Shown here one piece after another: positions 6,013 to 13,751 of a DNA stretch of 14,360 nt (position 1 is its first letter; each line of letters starts with the position of its first letter). The stretch lies in NCBI GenBank assembly GCA_904419105.1, contig CAJFQR010000027.1, forward strand, positions 1 through 14,360, written 5' to 3'. Source of the stretch: Candidatus Avimicrobium faecavium (lineage in GTDB: Bacteria; Bacillota; Clostridia; Oscillospirales; Ruminococcaceae). The notes under the pieces were generated by a model. That model worked only from the letters and a program-made list of their open reading frames with translations, was not told the origin of the DNA and did not search any database. Position numbers and translations under genes: made by a program.

Positions 6013-6864
6013 TCAGCGGCCTCTCCGGCGGAGGACGGCGCGTTCGGCCAGCGTGATGCAGCCGTACAGCGCCACTGCCATCAGCGCCAGGATCACGACC
6101 CCGGCCATCACCAGATCCAGCTGGAACACCTGGCCGCCATAGACGATCAGGTAGCCCAGCCCGGCCTTGGAGACCAGAAACTCCCCGGCGATGACGCCGA
6201 CCAGGGAGAGGCCGATGTTGATCTTGAGGGAGTTGAACAGCGCCGGCAGGTTGGCCGGAAAGACGATCTTGGTGAACAGCTGCCAGCGGCCGGCGCCGAA
6301 GGCCCCGGCCATTCGCAGGAGCTCCGGGTCGGTGGTGTGAAAGCCCTCGAGCATCTCCAGCACGGTGACGATCATCGAGATGGCCACCGCCATGACGATG
6401 ATGGCCTCGGTGCCCGCGCCGACCCAGATGATGATCACCGGGCCGAGGGCGATCTTGGGCAGCGAGTTGAGCACCACCAGATAGGGCTCCGCCACCCGGG
6501 AGACGAAGTCCGACTGCCAGAGCAGCACCGCCAGACCGAGCCCGCCGAAGGCCCCGAGGCAGAAGCCGGTGAGGGTCTCGTAGAGGGTGACCGCCATGTG
6601 GGTAAGGATCTGATTCTCCCGCAGTTCCCCGAAGGTAGCCAGGATCCGGCTGGGGCTGGACATGATAAAGCTGTCGATCCAGCCCACCCGGGCAGCCAGT
6701 TCCCACAGCAGGACAAAGCCCACCAGCACCCCGGCCCGGCAGAGCACCAGCCGCCGGCGGTCCCGGCGCAGCGCAGCCAGATAGGCCCGGCGCTCGGGGG
6801 AAAGATCCTCCGGTGCAGTCGCAGTGCCGCCCGGAGGCCCCTTAGTCAAACGATGGTCCTTCAC
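6013..6864 (-). CDS. ABC importer permease (SsuC/TauC/ThiX-like)
   Basis: This 283-aa integral membrane protein has about six hydrophobic segments after a charged 40-residue N-terminus. It carries the BPD permease EAA-type cytoplasmic loop, around EGFHTTDPELLRMAGAFGAG and continuing to FTKIVFPANLPALF. That loop contacts the ATPase. The start is GTG in a GTGA overlap with the ATPase stop (4-nt overlap), with AAGGAG upstream, so translation is coupled. Family and gene order point to uptake of a small organic anion or vitamin precursor. The specificity is unknown. Confidence 0.93.
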   Translation of the reverse strand: MKDHRLTKGPPGGTATAPEDLSPERRAYLAALRRDRRRLVLCRAGVLVGFVLLWELAARVGWIDSFIMSSPSRILATFGELRENQILTHMAVTLYETLTGFCLGAFGGLGLAVLLWQSDFVSRVAEPYLVVLNSLPKIALGPVIIIWVGAGTEAIIVMAVAISMIVTVLEMLEGFHTTDPELLRMAGAFGAGRWQLFTKIVFPANLPALFNSLKINIGLSLVGVIAGEFLVSKAGLGYLIVYGGQVFQLDLVMAGVVILALMAVALYGCITLAERAVLRRRGR

Positions 6865-7619
6865 GGCTCACGCAGCTCCTTCCATACGGTGTTCGAGAGG
6901 TCGTTCATCCGGGGGTCATCCCGGCGGGCCAGCGGCGGCAAGTCGCCGAAGCCGGTGGCATGGATGGCCTTGACATGGGCCGGCCGGCCGGAGAGCACCA
7001 CCACCCGGTCGGACATACTGACGCTCTCGGGGATATCGTGGGTGACCATCACCATCGTCTGGCCCTCCCGCCGGAGGATCGACCAGATGTCATCGGTGAC
7101 GGTGAGACGGGTCTGGTAGTCCAGAGCGGAAAAGGCCTCGTCCAGCAAAAAGATCTCCGGGCGGATCGCCAGTGTGCGGATCAGCGCCACCCGCTGGCGC
7201 ATCCCGCCGGAGAGCTCCGCGGGCCTGCGGTCCCGGAACTCCCAGAGACCGTAGGTGCGCAGGAGCTGTTCGGCATAGGAGAGGGACTCCGCCGTCACCT
7301 GGCGGCGGATCTCCAGGCCGAGAAGAACATTTTTATAGACGGTGCGCCAGTCCAGCAGCGCATCCCGCTGAAGCATATAGCCCACCTTGGAGCTCGGACC
7401 GGTGACCGGTTCCCCGTCCAGCAGCACCCGGCCGGCGGACGGCGCCTTGAGCCCTGCCATCATCGAGAGGAGCGTGCTCTTACCACAGCCCGAGGGCCCG
7501 ACCAGGCTGACGAACTCCCCTTCCCGGACCCGCAGGCTCACCTCCTCCGCCGCTGTGAGCTCGCCGTCCGGCGTCTGATACCGGGCGGTGACCCCGTCCA
7601 CGGTGAGGATCTCCCGCAT
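6861..7619 (-). CDS. ABC importer ATP-binding protein (SsuB/TauB/ThiZ-like)
   Basis: The 252-aa product has Walker A GPSGCGKST (41-49), the Q-loop MLQRDALLDWRTV (82-94) characteristic of the SsuB/TauB/ThiZ group, the signature LSGGMRQRV (136-144), Walker B IFLLDEAFSALD (156-167), and the switch histidine in VTHDIPES. It energises the permease encoded directly downstream. I place the start at the ATG at 7619 because GAGGTGA lies 5 nt upstream. A GTG at 7628 would overlap that site. It is the first gene of the operon. Confidence 0.95.
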   Translation of the reverse strand: MREILTVDGVTARYQTPDGELTAAEEVSLRVREGEFVSLVGPSGCGKSTLLSMMAGLKAPSAGRVLLDGEPVTGPSSKVGYMLQRDALLDWRTVYKNVLLGLEIRRQVTAESLSYAEQLLRTYGLWEFRDRRPAELSGGMRQRVALIRTLAIRPEIFLLDEAFSALDYQTRLTVTDDIWSILRREGQTMVMVTHDIPESVSMSDRVVVLSGRPAHVKAIHATGFGDLPPLARRDDPRMNDLSNTVWKELREP

Positions 7620-7678
7620 CCTCATCACCTCACTTTGATAAACATTTTTGCGGGAAAGACCGTTCCCGCACAGTCCAT

Positions 7679-7709
7679 ACTATGTGGCGGACGGGTTTTT
7701 GTGTGACAA
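7679..7709 (-). promoter_or_regulatory. Possible promoter of the ABC importer operon
   Basis: TTGTCA (complement of 7704-7709) and CATAGT (complement of 7679-7684) are 19 bp apart, a weak sigma-A match. The galE terminator lies directly upstream, so a promoter is needed in this gap. A 7-bp perfect hairpin (GCGGGAA/TTCCCGC, 7650-7669) lies in the leader but lacks a U-tract. I looked for a TPP riboswitch and saw none of its conserved core. Confidence 0.35.
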
Positions 7710-7716
7710 ACGCAGG

Positions 7717-7753
7717 CAAAAAACGGTCCTCCGCCATTGAGGCGGAGGACCGT
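7717..7753 (-). terminator. Intrinsic terminator of galE
   Basis: A perfect 13-bp stem (7723-7735 with 7741-7753, loop ATTGA) is followed on the minus strand by a run of T. It lies about 28 nt after the galE stop. Confidence 0.94.
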
Positions 7754-7781
7754 GCCGGAATCTGTCTTCTTATGGCGGAAC

Positions 7782-8771
7782 TCAGCGGTCGCCGAAGCCG
7801 TCCGGATGGCTGCTGTGCCAGGCCCAGGCGGAGGCGAGGATGCTCTCGGCGTCGCTGTGAGCGGGCACCCAGCCGAGTTCCTCTCTGGCCTTGCGGTTGG
7901 AGGCGATGAGCACCGCCGGGTCGCCGGCCCGCCTGGGGGCGACCTCCACCGGAAAGTCCCGGCCGGTGACCTTGCGGGCAGCGTCGATGATCTGGCGCAC
8001 CGAGAGACCGTGCTCACTGCCGAGATTGAAGATGCCGCTGCCTTCGCCGGCAAGCAGCCGCCGGGCCGCCAGCAGATGGGCAGAGGCCAGGTCACTGGTG
8101 TGGATATAATCCCGGATGCAGGTGCCGTCCGGGGTAGGGTAGTCGTCCCCAAAGATGGAGACCTTCTCCCGCCTGCCCTGGGCCGCCTGGAGCACCAGTG
8201 GGATCAGATGGGTCTCAGGGGTGTGATCCTCCCCGATGATGCCGCTGGGGCTGGCACCGGCAGCGTTGAAATAGCGCAGCGACACATACTCCAGCCCATA
8301 GGCCACATGGCACCAGTGCATCAGCCGCTCCATCGCCAGTTTGGTCTCACCGTAGGTGTTGGTCGGGGCCTTGGGGCTCTCCTCGGGAATAGGCACCGTA
8401 TCCGGCTCGCCGTAGACCGCCGCCGAGCTGGAAAAGACGATGCGCCCGACCTCATGCCGGCGCATCGACCGGAGCAGCGCCACCGTGGCGCAGAGATTGT
8501 TCTCATAGTAGAGGAGGGGTTCCTTCATGCTCTCCCCGACCTGACTGGCCGCTGCAAAGTGCAGCACTACCTCGATGTGGTGTTCCCGAAAGACCCGGTC
8601 CATCAGGGCATCGTCGGCGATGTTCCCGACATAGAGGGGGCTCTCCCCGACCGCTGCCCGGTGCCCCCGGCTGAGATCGTCGACGACAACGCAGTCATAC
8701 CCCGCCGCCTTCAGAGCCTCGAGGCAGTGGCTCCCCACATAGCCGGCACCGCCGCATACCAGGATCGACAT
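7782..8771 (-). CDS. galE: UDP-glucose 4-epimerase
   Basis: GalE interconverts UDP-glucose and UDP-galactose in the Leloir pathway and supplies UDP-galactose for surface glycans. The 329-aa product is an extended short-chain dehydrogenase. It has the NAD-binding GGAGYVG (7-13), the DDLSRGH segment after strand beta-2, SSSAAVYG with the catalytic Ser near 116, and Y140-GET-K144 (YxxxK). RYFNAAGA and RDYIHTSDLA are typical of GalE rather than of dehydratases. AAAAGGAG lies about 10 nt before the ATG. It has its own promoter and terminator. No other galactose genes are adjacent, which favours a general glycan role over lactose use. Confidence 0.95.
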   Translation of the reverse strand: MSILVCGGAGYVGSHCLEALKAAGYDCVVVDDLSRGHRAAVGESPLYVGNIADDALMDRVFREHHIEVVLHFAAASQVGESMKEPLLYYENNLCATVALLRSMRRHEVGRIVFSSSAAVYGEPDTVPIPEESPKAPTNTYGETKLAMERLMHWCHVAYGLEYVSLRYFNAAGASPSGIIGEDHTPETHLIPLVLQAAQGRREKVSIFGDDYPTPDGTCIRDYIHTSDLASAHLLAARRLLAGEGSGIFNLGSEHGLSVRQIIDAARKVTGRDFPVEVAPRRAGDPAVLIASNRKAREELGWVPAHSDAESILASAWAWHSSHPDGFGDR

Positions 8772-8826
8772 TGACTATTCACTCCTTTTCCGCCCGGCAG
8801 GACCGGGGCGTGATGATTCCACTCCC

Positions 8827-8855
8827 AGTATACCCGCTTCCCGCCGGGGCCGCAA
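8827..8855 (-). promoter_or_regulatory. Sigma-A promoter of galE
   Basis: On the minus strand, TTGCGG (8850-8855) and TATACT (8827-8832) are separated by 17 bp. The leader would be about 50 nt. Confidence 0.68.
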
Positions 8856-9037
8856 GGGGGAAATCCAAACGGAGTACGGGTGTCCAACAGTAAAATCGCA
8901 AAATTCTATATGTTTTCTCTACCGCTTCGATGGAAAAAAGAACTTTTTCCCGCTATCCGGCCGGCGCGGCAGCGGGCTAAAGCTCGGCATCTGCGCCAAA
9001 ATTTCCGGCGGCAGGGCGGGATTTTTGCCCAACCTGG

Positions 9038-9066
9038 TGGAAATATGCTGTAATCTATGCTATACT
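9038..9066 (+). promoter_or_regulatory. Sigma-A promoter of sdaAB-sdaAA
   Basis: TGGAAA (9038-9043) and TATACT (9061-9066) are 17 bp apart. TG one base before the -10 (TGCTATACT) makes an extended -10 that can offset the imperfect -35. The leader is about 55 nt. Confidence 0.7.
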
Positions 9067-9125
9067 GGTTGCAGGAAGCAAAACGGCGGAAGAACCTTTC
9101 CGCGTACGGAAAAGGAGGTTTTCCA

Positions 9126-9794
9126 TTGAAAGACATCAGCGTATTTGATGTGATCGGCCCCAATATGATCGGGCCGTCCAGCTCCCACACGGCGGGAGCG
9201 CTGCGCATCGCCCTGATGGCGGGCAAGATCGCCAAGGGCAAGCCGAAGAAGGTCACCTTTGTGCTCTACGGGTCCTTTGCGATGACCTACAAGGGCCACG
9301 GTACCGACAAAGCCCTGCTGGCCGGTGTGCTGGGCATGAACACCGAGGACTATCGCATCCGGGACTCCTTCCGGCTGGCAGAGGAGGCGGGGATCGAGTA
9401 CCACTTCGTCCCCTGTACTGAGAACAAGGGCTACCACCCGAACACAGTGGAAGTCATCATCACCAACGATGAGGGCACCACCACCTCCATCCTGGGTGTC
9501 TCTGTGGGCGGCGGCAATGTCAAGCTCAAGCAGATCAACGGCGCCGACATCAGCGTTTCCGGCAACCTGACGACACTGTTCGTCCAGCAGTATGACCGGC
9601 CCGGCGTGGTAGCGCATATCTCCAAATGCCTGACCGACTACAATGTCAACATTGCCTTTATGAAGCTCTATCGGGACAAAAAGGGCGAAAACGCCTACAC
9701 CATCATCGAGACCGACGAGGCCCTTCCGGATAAGCTGGTTCAGGAGATCAACGACTATCCCGACATTAAGAGCGCTATCGTCATCGATCTGTAA
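9126..9794 (+). CDS. sdaAB: L-serine dehydratase, iron-sulfur-dependent, beta subunit
   Basis: Together with SdaAA this subunit forms the enzyme that deaminates L-serine to pyruvate and ammonia. The 222-aa product (family about 220) has the N-terminal GPSSSHTAGA (16-25) and GSFAMTYKGHGTDKALLAG motifs, and a C-terminal ACT domain from about residue 148 (TTLFVQQYDRPGVVAHI). The start is TTG: AAAGGAGG lies 7 nt before it, and the family N-terminus (KDISVFDVIGP) begins there. A longer reading from 9057 would overlap the promoter. It is the first gene of the operon, 14 nt before sdaAA. Confidence 0.95.
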   Translation: MKDISVFDVIGPNMIGPSSSHTAGALRIALMAGKIAKGKPKKVTFVLYGSFAMTYKGHGTDKALLAGVLGMNTEDYRIRDSFRLAEEAGIEYHFVPCTENKGYHPNTVEVIITNDEGTTTSILGVSVGGGNVKLKQINGADISVSGNLTTLFVQQYDRPGVVAHISKCLTDYNVNIAFMKLYRDKKGENAYTIIETDEALPDKLVQEINDYPDIKSAIVIDL

Positions 9795-9808
9795 GGAGGC
9801 TACGACCC

Positions 9809-10684
9809 ATGGATTTTACCAAAGCTGCGGAGCTGCTGGCCATCTGTGAGGCTGGCGGTATCCCCATCTCGCAGGCCATGCTCGACAGGGAGGTCCTCTT
9901 CCTGAAAAAGGACATCGGCACAGCTGTAAGCCAGATGGAACATTCCTATACCATTATGAAGGACGCCGTACACAGCGCCATCACCGAAGACATCCGGTCC
10001 ATCGGCGGGCTCATCGGCGGCGAGGCCAAAAAGCTGGATGCCTACCGGCAGGCCCAGCCCAAGCCCCTCTGCGGGCCGGTGATCTCCAAAGCCATCGCCT
10101 ATGCAATGGGCGTACTGGAGGTCAACGCATCGATGGGGCTCATTGTCGCCGCCCCCACCGCCGGCAGCTCCGGAGTGGTGCCCGGCGTATTCGTGGCGCT
10201 GCAGGAGGAGTACGGCTTTTCCGATGAGGAGATGGTCAAGGCTCTCTTCAACGCCGGAGCCATCGGCTATCTGATCACCCGCAACGCCACCGTTGCCGGC
10301 GCCGAAGGCGGCTGCCAGGCAGAAGTGGGCGCTGCCAGCGCTATGGCGGCCTCGGCGGCCACCGAGCTGCTCGGCGGCACCCCATCTCAGTGCATGAGCG
10401 CCGCTGCCACCGCCATCACCAACATCCTTGGCCTGGTGTGCGACCCCATTGCCGGCCTGGTGGAGGCTCCGTGCCAGAAGCGCAACGCCATGGGCGCCTC
10501 CAACGCCATTGTGGCGGCCCAGATCACACTGGCCGGTGTGGGCAACCTGCTGCCGTTGGACGAGGTCATCGATGTGATGTACACCGTGGGCAAGAGCATC
10601 CCCTTCGAGCTGCGGGAGACCGCTCTCGGCGGTGTGGCAGCCTCTCCCACTGGCTGTGCGCTGCAAAAGCGCATCTTCGGCTAA
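9809..10684 (+). CDS. sdaAA: L-serine dehydratase, iron-sulfur-dependent, alpha subunit
   Basis: This is the catalytic subunit carrying the oxygen-sensitive [4Fe-4S] cluster. The 291-aa product matches the family in length. Cys169 (GGCQAE), Cys211 (VCDP) and Cys222 (APCQKRN) have the 42- and 11-residue spacing of known cluster ligands. Cys283 (PTGC) near the C-terminus fits the tail cysteine that fills the fourth site in the resting bacterial enzyme. APTAGSSGVVPG (115-126) is the substrate-binding loop. AAGGAGG lies 9 nt before the ATG. It is cotranscribed with sdaAB and closed by a strong terminator. The labile cluster fits an anaerobe that ferments amino acids. Confidence 0.96.
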   Translation: MDFTKAAELLAICEAGGIPISQAMLDREVLFLKKDIGTAVSQMEHSYTIMKDAVHSAITEDIRSIGGLIGGEAKKLDAYRQAQPKPLCGPVISKAIAYAMGVLEVNASMGLIVAAPTAGSSGVVPGVFVALQEEYGFSDEEMVKALFNAGAIGYLITRNATVAGAEGGCQAEVGAASAMAASAATELLGGTPSQCMSAAATAITNILGLVCDPIAGLVEAPCQKRNAMGASNAIVAAQITLAGVGNLLPLDEVIDVMYTVGKSIPFELRETALGGVAASPTGCALQKRIFG

Positions 10685-10690
10685 TGATCC

Positions 10691-10725
10691 AAAAGCCGCC
10701 GCCCCGGCCGGGCGGCGGCTTTTTT
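10691..10725 (+). terminator. Intrinsic terminator of sdaAB-sdaAA
   Basis: A 14-bp perfect stem (10691-10704 with 10710-10723, loop CGGCC) is followed by T's. It begins 6 nt after the sdaAA stop. Its A-rich left arm makes it potentially bidirectional. Confidence 0.94.
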
Positions 10726-10746
10726 CAACTGCTTAGGAGGGATATG

Positions 10747-11595
10747 ATGGATCTTGCGCAGGAGCTCCTTGCCGCAGTGACCGGGCTGGCAGAGGAGGAG
10801 GAACTGGTACGGGCGGCGGCGGTGTCCGGCTCCCTCACCGATCCGGCGGCGATAAAGGACCGGTTTTCCGACTGCGACGCGGTGTTTTTCGTCCGGGACC
10901 TTGAGGAGGCCAGGCGGCGGGACTACCCATCCCGGCTGGCCCCACAGTTTGGCGGTATGCTTATTATGCAGAAACCGGATGAAATGGACGGGGGCGCCTC
11001 CCCGTGGTTCACCTACCTGATGCAGTTTGACCGGGGGCGCATCGACCTCCGGCTGCTGCCGGTGGAACGGGCCGCTTGGTACTACGGAACCGAACCGGGG
11101 CTGACCGCCGTTGTGGACAAGGACGGGCTGCTGGATGGACTCACACCGGTCGGCCGGGAAGTGTTCACGCTGAATCGGCCGGACCGTACCGCTTATGAGA
11201 ACTGCTGCAACGAGTTCTGGTGGACGACCCTCTATGTGGCCAAAGGGCTGGCCCGGCGTCAGCTGGACTATGCCGTCTGGCATCTGGAGCACTGTGTGCG
11301 GCCGGAGCTTATTAAAATGCTTGGCTACGACCGGGGGTATCCGGACTATACGGTCAGCCTTGGGGTCGGTAACAAGTATCTTCCGGCACTGCTCAGCCCG
11401 GAGGAACGCCGGCGTTGGCCGGAGCTCTATGCTCTCGGCAGTCCGACAGACTGTGCCCGGGCGCTGCGGCTGGCAATGGAGTGGTTTTTGCGCATCTCCT
11501 GCAGCGCCGGGGAGAAGCTGGGTATTTTCACCCCGGACTATGGACCGGCGGTAGCCGCCCGCTGTGAGGCGATCCTCGCCGAAATGGGGGTATAG
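10747..11595 (+). CDS. ANT(6)/AadE-like aminoglycoside 6-nucleotidyltransferase homologue
   Basis: ANT(6) enzymes adenylylate streptomycin at the 6-hydroxyl. The 282-aa product has the nucleotidyltransferase core GSLTDPAAIKDRFSDCDAVFFV, with Gly28-Ser29 and Asp42-x-Asp44 as metal ligands and a third acidic position at GRID100L. It also has the family's helical segment FWWTTLYVAKGLARRQLDYAVWHLE. Length is near the usual 285-300. The ATG at 10747 is 6 nt after AGGAGG. The ATG directly before it, at 10744, is closer than usual. No mobile element, atypical base composition or second resistance gene is nearby, so this looks like a resident chromosomal homologue whose activity on streptomycin is unproven. 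No separate promoter is obvious in the short gap after the sdaAA terminator. Confidence 0.88.
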   Translation: MDLAQELLAAVTGLAEEEELVRAAAVSGSLTDPAAIKDRFSDCDAVFFVRDLEEARRRDYPSRLAPQFGGMLIMQKPDEMDGGASPWFTYLMQFDRGRIDLRLLPVERAAWYYGTEPGLTAVVDKDGLLDGLTPVGREVFTLNRPDRTAYENCCNEFWWTTLYVAKGLARRQLDYAVWHLEHCVRPELIKMLGYDRGYPDYTVSLGVGNKYLPALLSPEERRRWPELYALGSPTDCARALRLAMEWFLRISCSAGEKLGIFTPDYGPAVAARCEAILAEMGV

Positions 11596-11626
11596 GGGCC
11601 CTTTTCGCCGAAGGGCGGTTGCTGCG

Positions 11627-11672
11627 ATTTTCCACATAGAGCCGCGGCCAATGGGACATACTATGGGAAAAT
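11627..11672. repeat. Imperfect inverted repeat before the 171-aa gene
   Basis: ATTTTCCACATAG (11627-11639) is matched by CTATGGGAAAAT (11661-11672), differing by one inserted base, around a GCCGCGGC centre. CATACTAT (11657-11664) inside the right arm also resembles a sigma-E -10. This could be an operator or a sporulation promoter for the following gene; neither is demonstrated. Confidence 0.3.
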
Positions 11673-11692
11673 GTACCTGGGAGGCGGGCTGT

Positions 11693-12208
11693 GTGTATAC
11701 GGTGATAATCTGCAGCGACGGCGGCTGCAGTCTGGCCAGGCGGCTGGAGGGTATCCGGCATCGATTCGAAGCGAAGGCCTTTGCAGGCGAGCGGGCCGGC
11801 GAGCTGCTGGTGCTGGAAGCAGGCGCCGGCTGCCGCATTGCCGGCGCCGACCCGGTACTGATACTGCCCAAACAAATCCGCGGGCCGCTGCCAGAAGGGG
11901 AATTTTTTGCAGTGGTAGCCAACTCCGACTGGTTCTGTGAGACGGAGCTCATTGCCCGCTACCCCGGCGCAGTGGTACTCACCTGCGGGATGCGGGATGA
12001 CGATGCGCTGACCTATGCCAGCTGCGGAGAGGATCAGGCGGTGGTGAGCGTCCAGCGGAGATTTGGAACGATGGGCGGGCGGCAGGTACTGCCTCAGGAT
12101 CTTCCGCTGCGGCGGCAACCGGAGATAAGCCGCTTTGACCTGCTGGCCTGCTGTGCGCTGCTGCTCCTCTGCGGGAAGAGCAGCCAGCTGCCGGGGATCA
12201 CATTATAG
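11693..12208 (+). CDS. Protein of unrecognised family (171 aa)
   Basis: I do not recognise a named family. The product begins MYTVIICSDGGC and has a hydrophobic-edged alpha/beta look. A distinctive stretch AVVLTCGMRDDDALTYAS (93-110) leads to EDQAVVSVQRRF (113-124) and GGRQVLPQDLPLR (128-140). The C-terminal helix FDLLACCALLLLCG (148-161) is cysteine-rich. The region around TCGM and the C-terminal LLACCALLLLCG vaguely recall Mur-ligase-related proteins, but no ATP-binding loop is present. The start is GTG, with GGAGG 8 nt upstream. In-frame ATGs at 11651 and 11663 lack a good ribosome site. It is preceded by an inverted repeat and converges on the MATE gene with a 6-nt gap and no visible terminator. 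Confidence 0.72.
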   Translation: MYTVIICSDGGCSLARRLEGIRHRFEAKAFAGERAGELLVLEAGAGCRIAGADPVLILPKQIRGPLPEGEFFAVVANSDWFCETELIARYPGAVVLTCGMRDDDALTYASCGEDQAVVSVQRRFGTMGGRQVLPQDLPLRRQPEISRFDLLACCALLLLCGKSSQLPGITL

Positions 12209-12214
12209 GGGAGA

Positions 12215-13570
12215 TCACTGGGCAGCCGCAGCCTGTTCCTCCTGGGACAGCTGATGCAGATACCGCACGGCATAGATTGCCAGCGGAATCAGAGCGCCGA
12301 CCCAGGCCAGCGGGCTGGCAACACACACAGCCACAAATCCGAAGCTGCCGGTAAAGGCCAGTGCCACCGCGGTACGCATGGTCAGTTCCATCACGCCGCC
12401 GAAGGTGGTGATACCGCCCTGACCCAGTCCCTGCAGAGCGCTGCGCAGCATGACCATCACTGCCAGGATCGCATAGAGCGAACCGTTGATCATCAGGTAG
12501 GTGTTGGCAAGGTCGATAACCTGAGTCTCACCGGCGCCCACAAAGAGGGCAACCAGATTCTTGCCGAACAGGACGATCACAGCGCCGATCGCAATGCTGA
12601 ACCCGCCCGAGAGCAGGCCGCACTTGAGGATACCCTCCTTGATGCGGTGAATCTTGCCGGCGCCATAGTTCTGGGCGGCGAAGGTGGAGATACCCACGCC
12701 AAAGGAAAGGGCCGGCTGGATCGCCATGTTATCAATCTTCTGGGAGGCGGTGAAGGCTGCTACATAGACCGAGCCCAGGCCGTTGAGGGCAAACTGGACG
12801 GCGATCTGACCCAGGGCGATAACCGACATCTGGAAGCCCATGGGTAGGGACAGTGCCAAAGCATGGGAGACCGAATCCCAGGTGAGTTTCCAGTCCGAGC
12901 CATGCAGGTGCATCTGCGGGAACCGCCGGAGCATATACACCAGGCAGGCCACACCCGAAAGAAGCTGGGCGGCGATGGTGGCATAGGCGGCGCCTTCCAC
13001 ATTCATGCCCACATTGAGGATCAGGAAGTAATCCAGGAAGATATTGATGATGCAGGCCACCACCAGAAAGACCAGCGGAGTACGGCTGTCCCCCAGGGCA
13101 CGGGAGATATTGGATACATAGTTAAAAAGCATGGTGGTACCGGTGCCGGCAAAGATTACGATGAGGTAATCATAGGCCTGTTCCAGAATCTCCGCGGGAG
13201 TGTTCATGGCAACCAGAATGGTGCGGGTAAAGGCACAGCTGACAACGGTGAGGATCACAGTGGTAGCCAGGGAGAGCAGCGCACCGCAGGCAATGCCCCG
13301 GTGCACGCCTTCCTCATCGCCGGCACCATAACGCTGGGCCACACGGATGGAAAGCCCGGAGGTAAAGCCCTGTGCAAAGCCGATAATCAGGAAGGTGATG
13401 CTGCCGGTACAGCCGACAGCAGCCAGGGCATCCACACCGATGGTACGGCCCACGATAAAGGTATCTGCCATGCTGTAAAACTGCTGAAAAATGTTTCCGA
13501 TCAGCAGCGGCAGTGTAAAGAGGATCAAAAGCTGTACAATGTTCCCGGAAGTCATGGAACGCTGTTTCAT
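12215..13570 (-). CDS. MATE family efflux transporter
   Basis: The 451-aa product is an integral membrane protein with about 12 hydrophobic segments in two homologous halves, the expected MATE size. Family-typical stretches are LPLLIGNIFQQFYSMADTFIVG near the N-terminus, LGDSRTPLVFLVVACIINIFLDY mid-protein, and GVGISTFAAQNYGAG plus ALQGLGQGG in the second half. Clostridial members couple drug or cationic metabolite export to Na+ or H+ entry. The substrate here is unknown. I choose the ATG at 13570 because GGAGGG lies 10 nt upstream and homologues begin with this MTSGNIVQLL context. A longer reading to 13609 lacks a good site. It is monocistronic with a leader of about 88 nt. Confidence 0.94.
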   Translation of the reverse strand: MKQRSMTSGNIVQLLILFTLPLLIGNIFQQFYSMADTFIVGRTIGVDALAAVGCTGSITFLIIGFAQGFTSGLSIRVAQRYGAGDEEGVHRGIACGALLSLATTVILTVVSCAFTRTILVAMNTPAEILEQAYDYLIVIFAGTGTTMLFNYVSNISRALGDSRTPLVFLVVACIINIFLDYFLILNVGMNVEGAAYATIAAQLLSGVACLVYMLRRFPQMHLHGSDWKLTWDSVSHALALSLPMGFQMSVIALGQIAVQFALNGLGSVYVAAFTASQKIDNMAIQPALSFGVGISTFAAQNYGAGKIHRIKEGILKCGLLSGGFSIAIGAVIVLFGKNLVALFVGAGETQVIDLANTYLMINGSLYAILAVMVMLRSALQGLGQGGITTFGGVMELTMRTAVALAFTGSFGFVAVCVASPLAWVGALIPLAIYAVRYLHQLSQEEQAAAAQ

Positions 13571-13663
13571 AGAAGTAAGTCCCTCCGATTCTACCAAAAA
13601 CTCAGGCAATTTCGCTAAAAAATACCGATCATTTTTAGGCTGTTTTCTTATTTACGAAGTATT

Positions 13664-13691
13664 ATTATATTAAAATCCAATGGATAGTCAA
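13664..13691 (-). promoter_or_regulatory. Sigma-A promoter of the MATE gene
   Basis: On the minus strand, TTGACT (13686-13691) and a perfect TATAAT (13664-13669) are separated by 16 bp in an AT-rich stretch. The predicted start near 13658 leaves a leader of about 88 nt. Confidence 0.8.
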
Positions 13692-13751
13692 GAGCTTTTT
13701 TGAACATTCTGCCAACTTTAACATGACTGAAAGTTGTATGTTACAAAGCAA

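Larger units (their letters stand above)
8772..9125. other. Intergenic region between divergent galE and sdaAB
   Basis: This 354-bp stretch holds the galE promoter near its left end and the sdaAB promoter near its right end. The middle (about 8860-9030) is mixed in composition, and I see no coding signal, riboswitch core or convincing terminator. A short dyad around 8935-8950 (AAAAAAG/CTTTTT) is too AT-rich to interpret. Confidence 0.6.

Noticed and set aside
7620..7716. TPP or other riboswitch before the importer operon
   Set aside because: Only a 7-bp hairpin is present. The conserved CTGAGA and the distal ACCTG-type TPP core are absent, and the leader is too short.
9057..9125. Longer SdaAB starting at 9057
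   Set aside because: It would begin before the -10 TATACT at 9061-9066, and the extra residues do not resemble the family. The TTG at 9126 has AAAGGAGG in front and gives the usual 222-aa length.
10390..10746. N-terminal extension of the ANT(6)-like protein back into sdaAA
   Set aside because: It would run through the sdaAA terminator. The ATG at 10747 has AGGAGG at proper spacing and matches the family N-terminus.
11596..11626. Terminator after the ANT(6)-like gene (GCCCTT/AAGGGC hairpin)
   Set aside because: The stem is only 6 bp and is not followed by a T-run, so termination is unlikely to be efficient.
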